A DNA stretch of 37,633 bases from an uncultured Prevotellaceae bacterium (GCA_947166655.1 CAMVFC010000019.1:1-37633), one strand, 5' to 3'. Shown: positions 6,147 to 14,659, numbered from the stretch's first letter. Numbers and translations are program-made. The notes: a model not told the origin generated them from the letters alone.

Positions 6147-8050
6147 TGAGCACAAGCCCTGTGATATATGTATTGGTGTGTACCATAGACGATGGTATCC
6201 AGAGCGTTCCACAGGTGCTGCTCCCTGCCGAGGAGGGGGTGACGTATGTCGTCAGCTGGCAGCAGTCACGTCCTTTTGGCGAATGTCCCGAAACCTTGCG
6301 CCGAGCCGATGTCATCGTTACCTCTTTGGGCGGCCGTGGTCTCAGCCGCAACCGTAACCACGCGCTGCAGACTGCCATGTCACTGCTGCGCGACCCTCTG
6401 GACGATGCTGTCATCGTGTTGGCCGACGATGACGAGCGGCTGGAAGCCGATGCGTTCCGGAAGATTCGCGATTTGTATGGCCGTTATCCGAAGTTGGACG
6501 TGGCACTCTTTCGGATGACCGACAGACAGGACGGCCGTCTGCTAAAGCACTATCCTGCAGCCCCTGTCAGCTATCGACAACGTCCCCGAAACTATTACGT
6601 CAGTTCCGTCGAGATGACTTTCCGTAGCCGTCTGTACTGGATGGGTTGTCGGTTTGACGAGCGCTTCGGTCTGGGCAGCGACAAACTCTCGGCAGGCGAG
6701 GAAGAAATCTTCCTGACCGACGCCCTGCGCCGAGGGCTGTGCGTGTGGATCTGTCCCTACGTCATCTGCTCCACGGACGCTCGCACTACGGGCTCCCGCG
6801 TCCTCGACGTGAAACTTCTGCGCTCCAAGGGAGCCGTCTATGGCTATTGCCATCGCGCGCCGTGGGCTTTTCTTCGCAGTGCGCGCGAAGCCTTCTCGCT
6901 GTCCGTGAGGCATCGCCGTTCGTTCTTTTTTATCTTTCAGAATATCTGGTACGGCGTCAGGTATGTAAAGGAGATCCCTGGCAGGCCCATCCCCGACAGA
7001 CCCACCCCCGCCCCCTTCCTTGAGGGAGGGGAGAAGGCTGGCGCGCAGCAATCCTTTTTCAAGCCGGAGGGCTCCCCTCCCTCACGAGAGGGGCTGGAGG
7101 TGGGTCCCCAGCTGACGATCGTCGTACCCGTTCACAACCGTGAGAAGCTTGTGTCGCGGACGCTGGACAGCATCGCCGCGTCTACCTCTACTGCGTTTCG
7201 TCTGGTCGTGGTGGACAATGCCTCCACGGACTCCACCTTCGCTGTATGCCGCGATTGGATCGACGCTCACCGGCGGACGGGCCTCGATGCCGTGCTGCTG
7301 ACCGAGTCTGCGCCGGGCGCACCTGCCGCGCGGAACCGCGGCCTGGCCGCGTGTGAAACGCCCTGGGTGTATTTCTTCGACAGCGACGACCTCTTCGACG
7401 CGCGCTTCGTGGCCAGTTTCGCGGCCATGCCGCCGACGTCCGATGTGGACCTTTATTGTTTCCCCACCCGTCAGGACGTGGGGGGACGTCTTGCCGTCCG
7501 CGCTTACACGCCGACGGCCGATGCCGCCGTGCACGTCGTCAGCTCCATGCTGAACACTCAGTCCATGGTCTTTCGCACCTCGTGGCTGCGCACCCTTGGC
7601 GGGTGGGACCCGCACCTTGACATCTGGCAGGATTGGGAACTGGGTCTGCGCGCCCTGCTGGCCCGGCCGCGCCTGCAGTGGTACCGTGACGGCGCCTTCC
7701 ACCGCATCATCATTCATCCCGACAGCATCACCGGCCGCAACTTCACCGCCACGATGCCCGCTGTGGCCTCGGCCATGAGGGCCGGTCTGCGCGATGTCCT
7801 GCAGGCAGCGGCGCTCGCGCCGGCCGAGCGTCGTCGGCTCTGCCTGGCGTTCTATTACCGCGCGCACATCATGGCCGGCAAGTTCGCCAAGGAAGGGAAC
7901 CCTGTGGGGCAAAGCCTGATGCGCGAGATAGCAGGGGAGAGCCTGACATCCCCGTCCCGTACACAGCAACTGGCGGGGCGTGTCCTGGAGGCGTACACGG
8001 CACACGGTGGCCGTGGCGCCTGGCGTCTGGCATCGTGGATGCTGAAATGA
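6146..8050 (+). CDS. Tandem two-domain glycosyltransferase with a repeat-derived linker
   Basis: This 634-residue cytoplasmic or membrane-associated protein has two GT-A type domains. The first (about 1-275) has a VIVLADDDERLE metal-binding motif (D94-D96) and a GLGSDKLSAGEEEIFLTDA segment as in Bacteroides family-2-like transferases. The second (about 321-560) is a classical GT2: LTIVVPVHNREKL, VVVDNASTDST, YFFDSDDLF (D412-D415) and a QDWELGLRAL segment. The linker, residues about 286-320, is encoded by an inverted pair of G/C-rich palindromes (7000-7033 and 7072-7105), which suggests two neighbouring genes became joined through a dispersed repeat. The ATG overlaps the upstream stop (TGATG), so translation is coupled. 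The two domains probably add two sugars of one repeat unit; donors are unknown. Confidence 0.85.
   Translation: MSTSPVIYVLVCTIDDGIQSVPQVLLPAEEGVTYVVSWQQSRPFGECPETLRRADVIVTSLGGRGLSRNRNHALQTAMSLLRDPLDDAVIVLADDDERLEADAFRKIRDLYGRYPKLDVALFRMTDRQDGRLLKHYPAAPVSYRQRPRNYYVSSVEMTFRSRLYWMGCRFDERFGLGSDKLSAGEEEIFLTDALRRGLCVWICPYVICSTDARTTGSRVLDVKLLRSKGAVYGYCHRAPWAFLRSAREAFSLSVRHRRSFFFIFQNIWYGVRYVKEIPGRPIPDRPTPAPFLEGGEKAGAQQSFFKPEGSPPSREGLEVGPQLTIVVPVHNREKLVSRTLDSIAASTSTAFRLVVVDNASTDSTFAVCRDWIDAHRRTGLDAVLLTESAPGAPAARNRGLAACETPWVYFFDSDDLFDARFVASFAAMPPTSDVDLYCFPTRQDVGGRLAVRAYTPTADAAVHVVSSMLNTQSMVFRTSWLRTLGGWDPHLDIWQDWELGLRALLARPRLQWYRDGAFHRIIIHPDSITGRNFTATMPAVASAMRAGLRDVLQAAALAPAERRRLCLAFYYRAHIMAGKFAKEGNPVGQSLMREIAGESLTSPSRTQQLAGRVLEAYTAHGGRGAWRLASWMLK
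7000..7105. repeat. In-gene inverted palindromic repeat (REP-like)
   Basis: The arms 7000-7033 and 7072-7105 are inverted copies of 34 bp with 28 identical positions, separated by 38 bp. Each arm contains its own small palindrome of the type CCCTCCCTNNNGAGGGAGGGG, next to a CCCACCYCC block. Repeats of this look are common between genes in Bacteroidetes. Here the element lies inside an open frame and is translated as a Pro/Gly/Glu-rich linker. Confidence 0.75.
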
Positions 8051-8069
8051 ATCGGGGGAGGGGAGAGCT

Positions 8070-9083
8070 ATGAGACCAGCACCACTACAGTCCATCGTCC
8101 TTGTCCCGCTGGGCGGCCTGTGTAACCGCCTGCGGGCCATGCAGTCCGCCATGGCGCTGGCACGCGACGTGCAGGTCCCTCTGCACATCGTCTGGCAGCG
8201 CGATGCCGGGTTGGGAGCCCGCTACTCAGACCTCTTCGCCCCCCTCGCGCCGAGGCTGCTGTCGGCAGAGGGCCGCCTGCCGCTCTCCCTGACCGACTCC
8301 TCGGCCTTCCGCTATGCTGCCCCCACGCGCCGCAACCTCCGTCTTCCGGCGCTGTGGCAACGTCTCGCCTTCGACACTTGCCTCTCCGAAGCCCATCTGC
8401 GCGCTCTGCTGCAGCCCCCCGCCGACAAGGAACAGCTTTTGGAACGCCTGCGCCCCCATCTCCGCGGGCGGGTGCTCATCCATACGGGCCTCGGCTTCTA
8501 TCCCTCGGACGACACACGCTTGCCCCACCTCTTCGTCCCCTCCGCTCCTGTGCGCAGCCTGCTGGACACGCGGCTGCCGCTTCTGACGCCCCACACTGTC
8601 GGGTTGCATATCCGGCGGACGGACAATCAGATGTCTGCGCTCCGCAGCCCCCTGTCAGCTTTCGAGGCCGCCATGGCGGCAGACATCGCACGCGACCCGG
8701 AAGCCACGTTCTATCTGGCCACGGACGACGCCTCCGTCGTCGAAACCCTTGTCAGCCGGCACCCCGGCAGGATTCTCACCTCACCCTGTCAGACGTCAGC
8801 GGGGGCGACCTCGTCCTCGCAGACGAACCGCAGGGGCTTTTATGCCGGCCGGTCCGATGTGCAGGGGATGCAGGAAGCTGTGGCCGAGCTGTTCACGCTC
8901 ATCGCCTGCCCCCGTTTCCACGGTTCCTACTGGAGCAGTTTCTCCGATGCCGTCGTCGGCTGCCATGCCGCCGGCACGGCAGACATCGTCAGTACCCTCC
9001 ATGACATGAATAAGACGAATAAGCAGGTGAACGCGGCGTCACTTGCCACCACAAATACACTTAAATGTTTTTTGTTCTCTTAA
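8070..9083 (+). CDS. Fucosyltransferase-like glycosyltransferase (HxRRxD type)
   Basis: This 337-residue protein carries the two hallmarks of the alpha-1,2/alpha-1,6 fucosyltransferase and NodZ/O-FucT superfamily: an N-terminal GGLCNRLRAMQSAMALA segment (about 15-31) and VGLHIRRTDN (about 177-186), whose H-x-R-R-x-D residues bind the GDP moiety of the donor. A C-terminal FHGSYWSSFSDAV segment is also typical. It is probably a GT-B enzyme using GDP-fucose or a related GDP-sugar. The start at 8070 follows a GA-rich stretch, 19 bp after the preceding stop, so it belongs to the same operon. The last 25 or so residues look unstructured. The exact donor, acceptor and linkage are not decidable. Confidence 0.75.
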   Translation: MRPAPLQSIVLVPLGGLCNRLRAMQSAMALARDVQVPLHIVWQRDAGLGARYSDLFAPLAPRLLSAEGRLPLSLTDSSAFRYAAPTRRNLRLPALWQRLAFDTCLSEAHLRALLQPPADKEQLLERLRPHLRGRVLIHTGLGFYPSDDTRLPHLFVPSAPVRSLLDTRLPLLTPHTVGLHIRRTDNQMSALRSPLSAFEAAMAADIARDPEATFYLATDDASVVETLVSRHPGRILTSPCQTSAGATSSSQTNRRGFYAGRSDVQGMQEAVAELFTLIACPRFHGSYWSSFSDAVVGCHAAGTADIVSTLHDMNKTNKQVNAASLATTNTLKCFLFS

Positions 9084-9100
9084 CTGATATATAAAAGACG

Positions 9101-10258
9101 ATGAAAAATATTGCAATTTATACGCTCACGTCGAAACTGAATGATTTGCAGGCGGTGGAAGCTGCTCAGCGCGAGTTCCTTGATGCTCTGCAGATAGACC
9201 ACGACTTCCGTGGCAGCGACTACCACGACTACGGCAGTCATGTGCTGGACCTCATCTACGTTCGTACAGGTGGCACAGAGGGCATCTTCCGACAGCTGTT
9301 GCCTCAGCTGCAAGCCCACAGCCAGCGACCAGTGATGCTGCTCACTTCTGGCAAGAACAATTCGTTGGCGGCATCGCTGGAGATCCTCTCCTACCTGCGC
9401 CAGCATGGACTGAAGGGTGAGGTGCTGCACGGCAGCGCCGCTTACATCACATCGCGCATTCAGGTGCTCGCCAAGGTCGGAGAGGCTCGTCGCCGGCTGA
9501 AGGGAATGCGCATGGGCGTTGTTGGTAAGCCTTCGGATTGGCTCATCGCCAGCGACGTAGATGCCGACTTGGTGAGACAACGGCTGGGCATCGAGTTGCT
9601 ACCGCTTGAGATACCTGTAATCAGAGAAGAGGTAGATGGCGGCAGAGAGGGCGCGCTGGTTATCTACAGACACCTGCGTGCGCTGGCCGAGCGAGAGCAG
9701 CTGCAAGGGTTCACCATCCGATGCTTCGACCTGCTCACGGCTGTTCACAATACTGGTTGTCTGGCGTTGGCAAAGCTGAATGCTGAGGGCATTATTGCAG
9801 GATGTGAGGGCGATGTGCCAGCCATGCTGTCGATGGCCGTGACAAAGGTGCTGACGGGGCAGTCGGGCTTCCAGGCTAACCCTGCACACATCGATGTCGA
9901 GACGGGTGAGCTACTATTTGCCCACTGCACGATACCACTGGACATGGTGGAACGCTACGAACTGGACACACATTTCGAGTCGGGCATAGGCGTAGGCATC
10001 CGAGGTTTCATGCGCCCGGGGCCCGTCACCATCTTAAAGCTTTCACCCGACCTGCAGCGCCACTTCATTTCTGAGGGCCATCTCGTTGAAAATCAGTCGA
10101 AGCAAGGCCTATGCCGCACGCAGCAGATTATCCGCCTCACCACCCCTGGACAGGCCCGCTATTTCCTCACCGACCCTATCGGCAACCACCACATCATCAT
10201 GGCTGGGCATCAGCGGTCGCTCCTGGAAGCGTTTTGTTGCGCGGTTGATGCCTTCTAA
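9101..10258 (+). CDS. L-fucose isomerase-like protein
   Basis: This 385-residue protein resembles the L-fucose/L-arabinose isomerase superfamily in its domain order and pattern: a Rossmann-like N-terminal half with LTSGKNNSLAASLEILSYL and GEVLHGS, a MGVVGKPSDWLIASDVD segment, then a C-terminal half with NTGCLALAKLNAEGIIAGCEGDVPAMLSMAV and an HIDVETGELLFAHCTIP segment. It is shorter than true fucose isomerases and many such Bacteroidetes proteins are only annotated as 'fucose isomerase'. Catalytic function is therefore uncertain; a sugar isomerase or sugar-binding role is an inference. It starts 17 bp after the fucosyltransferase-like gene and is probably the last gene of the operon, since a 13-bp-stem hairpin follows at 10298-10329. 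Confidence 0.65.
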   Translation: MKNIAIYTLTSKLNDLQAVEAAQREFLDALQIDHDFRGSDYHDYGSHVLDLIYVRTGGTEGIFRQLLPQLQAHSQRPVMLLTSGKNNSLAASLEILSYLRQHGLKGEVLHGSAAYITSRIQVLAKVGEARRRLKGMRMGVVGKPSDWLIASDVDADLVRQRLGIELLPLEIPVIREEVDGGREGALVIYRHLRALAEREQLQGFTIRCFDLLTAVHNTGCLALAKLNAEGIIAGCEGDVPAMLSMAVTKVLTGQSGFQANPAHIDVETGELLFAHCTIPLDMVERYELDTHFESGIGVGIRGFMRPGPVTILKLSPDLQRHFISEGHLVENQSKQGLCRTQQIIRLTTPGQARYFLTDPIGNHHIIMAGHQRSLLEAFCCAVDAF

Positions 10259-10297
10259 CTCCCCGTGCCTCCTCTCTTATTTTCCCTAAAACAACTG

Positions 10298-10329
10298 TCA
10301 AACCGTCACCTTCGCTGGTGACGGTTTGA
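10298..10329 (+). terminator. Hairpin after the polysaccharide operon, also end of a repeat element
   Basis: TCAAACCGTCACC pairs perfectly with GGTGACGGTTTGA (13 bp) around a 6-nt loop, 40 bp after the last stop. No clean T-tract follows. It forms the left end of the large inverted-repeat element, so termination is an inferred role. Confidence 0.45.
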
Positions 10330-10676
10330 TTGACAGAAGGTTGTCGGGTGACGGATGGGGTGACAGATGGGGTGACGGGTGACGGTTTTAACAGAAATTA
10401 AGGGCGAAAAATGCCGGAAGGTATATAAATGAGGGGCAACTTTCAGGGAAAAGAATACGCAAGAATGAAGAACAATAATGATGGAAACGAATGAAGATAA
10501 TGACCATATAGATTCTCTATTTCTTGATGGAAACGAATGATCGTAATAATCATGCACGTTGGAGAGTGATTATCCGTTTAATCCGAGCAATCCGTGGTCA
10601 AAAAAAACGAACACGGATCTCACGGATAACACGGATAGGCGGTGCAGAGTTCCAGGAAATCACCCATGATAAAACG

Positions 10677-10786
10677 TCGTACCACTGATGATACAGCCTC
10701 GTACCACTGATGATACAGCCTCGTACCACTGATGATACAGTGTCGTGCCACTGATGATACAGCCTCGTATCACCAGTGATACAAGC
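10677..10786. repeat. Tandem array of five 22-bp units
   Basis: Five head-to-tail units starting at 10677, 10699, 10721, 10743 and 10765. The first three are nearly identical, the fourth has one change in the core (GTGCC) and the fifth is more diverged. The core GTACCACTGATGATAC is itself an imperfect palindrome (GTAYCA...TGRTAC). There are no spacers of CRISPR type. Confidence 0.85.
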
Positions 10787-11197
10787 CTTTTCTTAGCAGG
10801 TTTTTCTCTTTTTCCTTAACAGATTTCACGTTTGATGTGTAGTTTAACGCTTGTATTTGACTACCTTCCACCTTGTTTGGGATAAGGATGGACAGAGTTC
10901 ATCTGAGAATTCGTTTCCAGTTCAACCCAACCGATGCAGCATCAAAAATATACCGAGAAGCGATGCTTTCCGGTATTTTTCGTGCTTAATTTCTGTTAAA
11001 ACCGTCACCTCTCACCCCATCTGTCACCCCATCTTTCACCACTTACTTCCTTCGTTATGAAATGATTATCTCGGAAGGTGACGGTTTGACAGTTCTTTTG
11101 GGCAAAAACACAGAGAGGTAGTAATAATTCAAGTTACGCATGGGTGACATGTGTTATAAGAACAACGAATTACACAAATTTTACGAATTCTTGTTTT

Positions 11198-11418
11198 AAC
11201 CCAGATCGGTCATTAGAATTGTAGTGAGAAAGCCCTATGTTTTGAGCAGTCTTTTTGCTTTGAACGAAGGAGCAATGCGGGCATTGTGAAGCCCCCTGTA
11301 CTCCCCCGGCGGGGGATGAAAAGCGAAAAGATGCCAAAACAGAGGGTCTTATCACTGCAATAAATAATGAAGACAAACGTTGATTGCCCTTATATTGGTC
11401 TAATGACCGATCTGGGTT
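11198..11418. mobile_element. 221-bp MITE with 20-bp perfect terminal inverted repeats
   Basis: The ends 11198-11217 and 11399-11418 are perfect inverted repeats beginning AACCCAGATCGGTCATTAG. The interior contains a CCCCCGGCGGGGG palindrome and no gene. A second copy in opposite orientation occurs at 37508-37633, with only two differences over about 125 bp of shared sequence. The stretch just outside the left end (ATTACACAAATTTTACGAATT) also resembles the stretch preceding the second copy. This supports a dispersed non-autonomous element. Confidence 0.8.
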
Positions 11419-11564
11419 TATCTATATCCGTGTATATTATGGCGTAAAGGGGTAGTGCTTTGGGGTCGTGTTGGTAGTGTTGTCCCCCGCTTTTGATGTC
11501 GAAAGTGTACATAAAATGCCCATAGGGGGGGTAAAATCGACGAGGATGGACGGTGTAAATAAGA

Positions 11565-11594
11565 AAGTGACAGAGCGTTTTTACTCTGTCACTT
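11565..11594. terminator. Long hairpin, possible bidirectional terminator
   Basis: AAGTGACAGAG / CTCTGTCACTT forms an 11-bp perfect stem around an 8-nt T-rich loop, about 140 bp beyond the end of the minus-strand lipoprotein gene. There is no strong T-tract on either side. A role in ending that minus-strand transcript is inferred. Confidence 0.4.
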
Positions 11595-11732
11595 CAAATA
11601 ACCGAATAGTTATCAGCGTGTAGCAGCCCGAAATGACAATGTGAAGGAAAACCTGCACACTTTGCTACATGGGCTGTTACGATAAAACAGGCATTCCTAA
11701 AGCGGGCTTACTGTTTAGCGGACGCCAATAGC

Positions 11733-12281
11733 TCAAAAGCGGACTCTCCTCTCGGGGGCCGTGAATGAGCAGAAACGAGCCTCGGCATTGGTGATGTAAA
11801 GGACGGCCATGTTGTCGTCATCGGCCTTGTACATCGACTTCAGACCCTCGTTGCGGTTCAGGAACTCTTCCTTCACACTCAGTGTCTCGTCGTTGACCAG
11901 GGTACCGCTGAGCCGCAGCCACTCGCTGCCGGAAGCCTTGAGAGCGCAAATCTCGAACTTGCCGTTTGCCGCCATTTGCTTGTAGACGTCCTTCACCTTG
12001 CCCGTCATGATGTATAGGTGGCCGTCGATGATTTCCGAGACGCCAAAGGGGCGCACATGAGGCTGGTCGCCGTCGGCGGTGGCGATGAAGAATGCTCCGC
12101 ACTCCTTCAGAAACGCCTGCACCTCTTCCATGTTGGCTTTCTTGGTTTCGTCGCTGATGGTGTCGGCGATTGCTTCCTCGCTTGTCGCTTGTTCTGTCTC
12201 AGCCGCAGTCTCCGCGGGCTTGTTCTGTGTGCAGGCTGCCATCATGAGCAGCACTGCAAATGCAAAATAAATTTTTTTCAT
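11733..12281 (-). CDS. Lipoprotein with a PNPOx-like flavin-binding fold
   Basis: This 182-residue protein has a lipoprotein signal (KKIYFAFAVLLMMAAC, lipid-attached Cys17), then an acidic linker (about 18-45), then a domain resembling the pyridoxamine 5'-phosphate oxidase-like split-barrel family: MEEVQAFLKECGAFFIATADGDQPHVRPFGV, LYIMTGKVKDVYKQMAANGKFEICAL, a WLRLSGTLV strand and LKSMYKADDDNMAVLYI. Close relatives without a signal peptide are short cytoplasmic FMN-binding proteins in Bacteroidales. Export of this fold is unusual; flavin might be absent or loaded outside, and the activity is unknown. It lies 114 bp downstream of the GT4-like gene on the same strand, so could be its distal cistron or have its own promoter. 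Confidence 0.8.
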   Translation of the reverse strand: MKKIYFAFAVLLMMAACTQNKPAETAAETEQATSEEAIADTISDETKKANMEEVQAFLKECGAFFIATADGDQPHVRPFGVSEIIDGHLYIMTGKVKDVYKQMAANGKFEICALKASGSEWLRLSGTLVNDETLSVKEEFLNRNEGLKSMYKADDDNMAVLYITNAEARFCSFTAPERRVRF

Positions 12282-12395
12282 CTGACTTTTGGTTTTATCT
12301 TTTTTCTGCAGAGTCCTTGTGCCTGTTCTTGGGGCGAAAGAGCGTCAGGTCTGCCCTGCTTATATCCCAAGTGGAGTATCAACTTAAGCAAAAAT

Positions 12396-13526
12396 TTATT
12401 GCTGTTGGTAGAACGCTTCGTATTGTTGGGCCACGTTGCGGTGGTCATGGTGTCGCCGGATGTACTCGATGCTGTCCAGCTGCAGCTGGTGGATGTCCTC
12501 ACTGCCAGAGAGCAGTCGTCGCGCCATCTGTCGGTAGACATCCTCCTGTGTGGGCTGCACGTTGATGATGGGTCTCAGTTCGTGCTCGCCCAGCAACTGG
12601 TACTGTTCCTCTTCTCCTCCTCCGACGACGATGAGGCCCTTGGCCATGGCGAGGAGGGCGTTCATGGCCGGTGTGTAGCTGTAGAGCTGGTCGAGGAGCA
12701 CGTGACTGCTGTTCATCATCTCTTGGTAGCGGGCAAAGGGTACGCTCTCTGCGCGTACGATGTTGATACGCTCTGGCCCGAAGTCGGCCTGCAACTGCTC
12801 CAGGGCGCTGAGCATCAGGTCGGTGCCTTTATAGGCGGAGCGGCTGCGCTGGATGCCGATGAAGCAGCGGAGGGGAGCGGAACTGCTATCTTTCCCCTCT
12901 CCTTCTTGTCTGAGGGTGCTGGTGGGCGTGACGGTGGCGCGGTTGATGGGGAAGGGTATGAATCGCGTCTTCTCGGGGTAGTGGGGTCGGTAGCACACCT
13001 CGTATTCGTAGAGTCCGGTGATGATGCCGTCGGCGTCGTCTGCCATGCGGAGGTTGAGTTCGCCCTTGGGCCCGAGGAGCCAGTCGCGCAGCATGGTATG
13101 GAGGAAAGGGTAGTCGCGCAGTTCGTCGCCGATGTTGAAGTCGGAGTAGCGGAAGAGGCGTTCTTCGAATGCGCCATTCACCCAGAAGTAGTCGATGCCG
13201 AAGGCGCCGAGGAAAACGCGCCCGTTGTGGCGGCGCAGGAACCTGTAGAAAGGCCAGATGCGCTCGGCACGCAGGCTGATGAAGATGGGGTTGATGAGCT
13301 GCACGACATCGTAGCCGCGCAGGGTGGGCCAGATGCGTGCCAGGTCGAAGAGGTAGCGGAGGGTGCCTGTGGCGCCGAGGCTGTGGCGGCGGAGGTCGAT
13401 GTCGCGGGGATAGTTCTTCCACCCGTCGCCGTCGGATACCACAGTGACATGGTGGCCCAGTGCGCGCAGCCCTTCAGCGAGGGTCGCGTGTACGTTGGAA
13501 TATTCTCCTATGAGCAGTATCTTCAT
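12396..13526 (-). CDS. GT4-like glycosyltransferase (GT-B fold)
   Basis: This 376-residue protein begins MKILLIGEYSNVHATLAEGLRALGHHVTVVSDG, the N-terminal Rossmann half of GT-B transferases, and continues with a YDVVQLINP segment and, in the C-terminal half, CFIGIQRSRSAYKGTDLMLSALEQL and a donor-site-like region (SHVLLDQLYSYTPAMNALLAMAKG) with E residues in GGGEEEQY. This is the layout of family-4-like enzymes. Donor and linkage are not determinable. It lies 140 bp downstream of the GT2 gene on the same strand, in a block that also encodes a flippase, so a role in building a surface polysaccharide repeat unit is likely. Confidence 0.8.
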   Translation of the reverse strand: MKILLIGEYSNVHATLAEGLRALGHHVTVVSDGDGWKNYPRDIDLRRHSLGATGTLRYLFDLARIWPTLRGYDVVQLINPIFISLRAERIWPFYRFLRRHNGRVFLGAFGIDYFWVNGAFEERLFRYSDFNIGDELRDYPFLHTMLRDWLLGPKGELNLRMADDADGIITGLYEYEVCYRPHYPEKTRFIPFPINRATVTPTSTLRQEGEGKDSSSAPLRCFIGIQRSRSAYKGTDLMLSALEQLQADFGPERINIVRAESVPFARYQEMMNSSHVLLDQLYSYTPAMNALLAMAKGLIVVGGGEEEQYQLLGEHELRPIINVQPTQEDVYRQMARRLLSGSEDIHQLQLDSIEYIRRHHDHRNVAQQYEAFYQQQ

Positions 13527-13564
13527 AAGCGTTGAATGATGAATAAGCAGACCCGCTGACAGCC

Positions 13565-13587
13565 CACTCCAACCCGGTGGGGGAGTG
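13565..13587 (-). other. Intergenic hairpin between the two minus-strand glycosyltransferase genes
   Basis: CACTCC (AA) CCC GGT GGG GGAGTG forms a 9-bp stem with a two-base bulge and a 3-nt loop in the 140-bp gap. No T-tract follows on the minus strand, so it is more likely an mRNA processing or stabilising hairpin, or a decayed REP, than a strong terminator. Confidence 0.35.
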
Positions 13588-13666
13588 AAGGATAAAAGTC
13601 CCTGTTAGCCGCTGACGGTCTCGCTGCCGTCAAAAGTAAGGTTCATTCTTCATTCCCTCCTCCTTC

Positions 13667-14659
13667 TCACGATCGGGAGGCTTCCACTTTCCTGTACGCC
13701 CGCTGTTGCAGGTCAAAGAGTCGTGGGCTGAAGGTGAGCCAGTAGCCCGGTTTCCAGCGGCATCGCCAGGGTAGCTGCGAGGGGCGGAAGGTGTGGAGGA
13801 TGGTGCGGAAGCGCTGTGCCAGCTGCACTTTCTGCTGCCGCGTGAGTTCCTCTTCGTGTTCGAGGTAGAGGCGGTAGCATCGGATGAAGGTCATCCAGCG
13901 CGACACCTCGTACTGCCTCATGAGGTCTGCGGGGACGTTCTCCTTCTTCATCGAGAGTTTCATGGAGAGGTTGGCCTCCATGAAGTCGAAGCGTCGGAAG
14001 TTGAAGGCGATGGTCTGCGAGTGGGCGTGTTTGCGGTAGTAGTAGATGCCTTCGCAGGCGCGCACTTCACGGCAGTGGAGGTACATGAGGCGGTAGGTGT
14101 TGTCGTCGCTGTAGAGGCGTGTCGACGTGTCGAGAGGATATTGTCGGTGAAGAGCGGTGCGAATGAGGTAGAGCCCGTGGAGGCGCCATCCGTCCAAGGA
14201 GAGCCGGAAGGCCTGTTCGCCGCTGATGGCAGCGCCGTCGAGTAACTCGGCGGGCAGGCCGAAGTCCTCCTGGCGTTCTTCTTCCTCGTAATACTGCATC
14301 AGGCGTAGCACGACGCTGTCGGTCTGCGGGTGGCGCCGGAAGACGTCGACGGCCTGTTGGAGGCAGTCGTCGGAGAGCCAGTCGTCGGCATCGACCATGG
14401 CGACGAGCGGCGCCTGCGCGTGGCGCAGGCCGAGGTTGCGTGCCACGGCGTGCCCGCTGTTGACCGATGTCTGCAGGACGGTGATGCGCGGATCCTGTGC
14501 GGCTCGCTGACGGAGGAGGCTTAGCGTGGAGTCGGTGGAGCAGTCGTCGATGCAGATGATCTGGATGTCGCGGAGAGTCTGCCGGCAGAGCGAGTCGAGA
14601 CAGCGGGGCAGGGTGGCCACAGCGTTGTAGGCCGCCACGAGGAGGGTTACTTCAGTCAT
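13667..14659 (-). CDS. GT2-family glycosyltransferase
   Basis: This 330-residue protein is a standard inverting GT-A transferase: TEVTLLVAAYNAVATLPRCLDSL at the start, IICIDDCSTDST (nucleotide-binding D38/D39), ARNLGLRHAQAPLVAMVDADDWL (metal-binding D90-x-D92), and an acceptor-side region with a YSDDNTYRLMYL motif. The basic C-terminal part (KPGYWLTFSPRLFDLQQRAYRK) may bind membrane. Its start overlaps the flippase stop by 4 bp (ATGA), so the two are translationally coupled. Donor and acceptor are unknown. Confidence 0.88.
   Translation of the reverse strand: MTEVTLLVAAYNAVATLPRCLDSLCRQTLRDIQIICIDDCSTDSTLSLLRQRAAQDPRITVLQTSVNSGHAVARNLGLRHAQAPLVAMVDADDWLSDDCLQQAVDVFRRHPQTDSVVLRLMQYYEEEERQEDFGLPAELLDGAAISGEQAFRLSLDGWRLHGLYLIRTALHRQYPLDTSTRLYSDDNTYRLMYLHCREVRACEGIYYYRKHAHSQTIAFNFRRFDFMEANLSMKLSMKKENVPADLMRQYEVSRWMTFIRCYRLYLEHEEELTRQQKVQLAQRFRTILHTFRPSQLPWRCRWKPGYWLTFSPRLFDLQQRAYRKVEASRS

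Larger units (their letters stand above)
10293..11094. mobile_element. Non-coding 802-bp element with nested inverted repeats
   Basis: The outer ends 10293-10313 and 11074-11094 are perfect 21-bp inverted repeats (AACTGTCAAACCGTCACC...). Inside them a second pair of arms, about 10346-10420 and 10967-11040, matches over some 75 bp and includes a perfect 24-bp stretch (10379-10402 versus 10985-11008) and tandem GGGTGACRGAT units. The centre holds five 22-bp direct repeats and a 16-bp direct repeat (TGATGGAAACGAATGA at 10479 and 10525). There is no transposase or other gene. The structure fits a MITE-like or otherwise non-autonomous element; the mobilising enzyme is unknown and target duplications were not identified. 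Confidence 0.65.

Noticed and set aside
10677..10786. Possible CRISPR array
   Set aside because: The units are contiguous 22-bp direct repeats without unique spacers and no cas genes are present.
12018..13535. 505-codon plus-strand frame over the GT4-like gene
   Set aside because: It is antisense to two well-supported minus-strand genes, has low-complexity composition and no recognisable domain.
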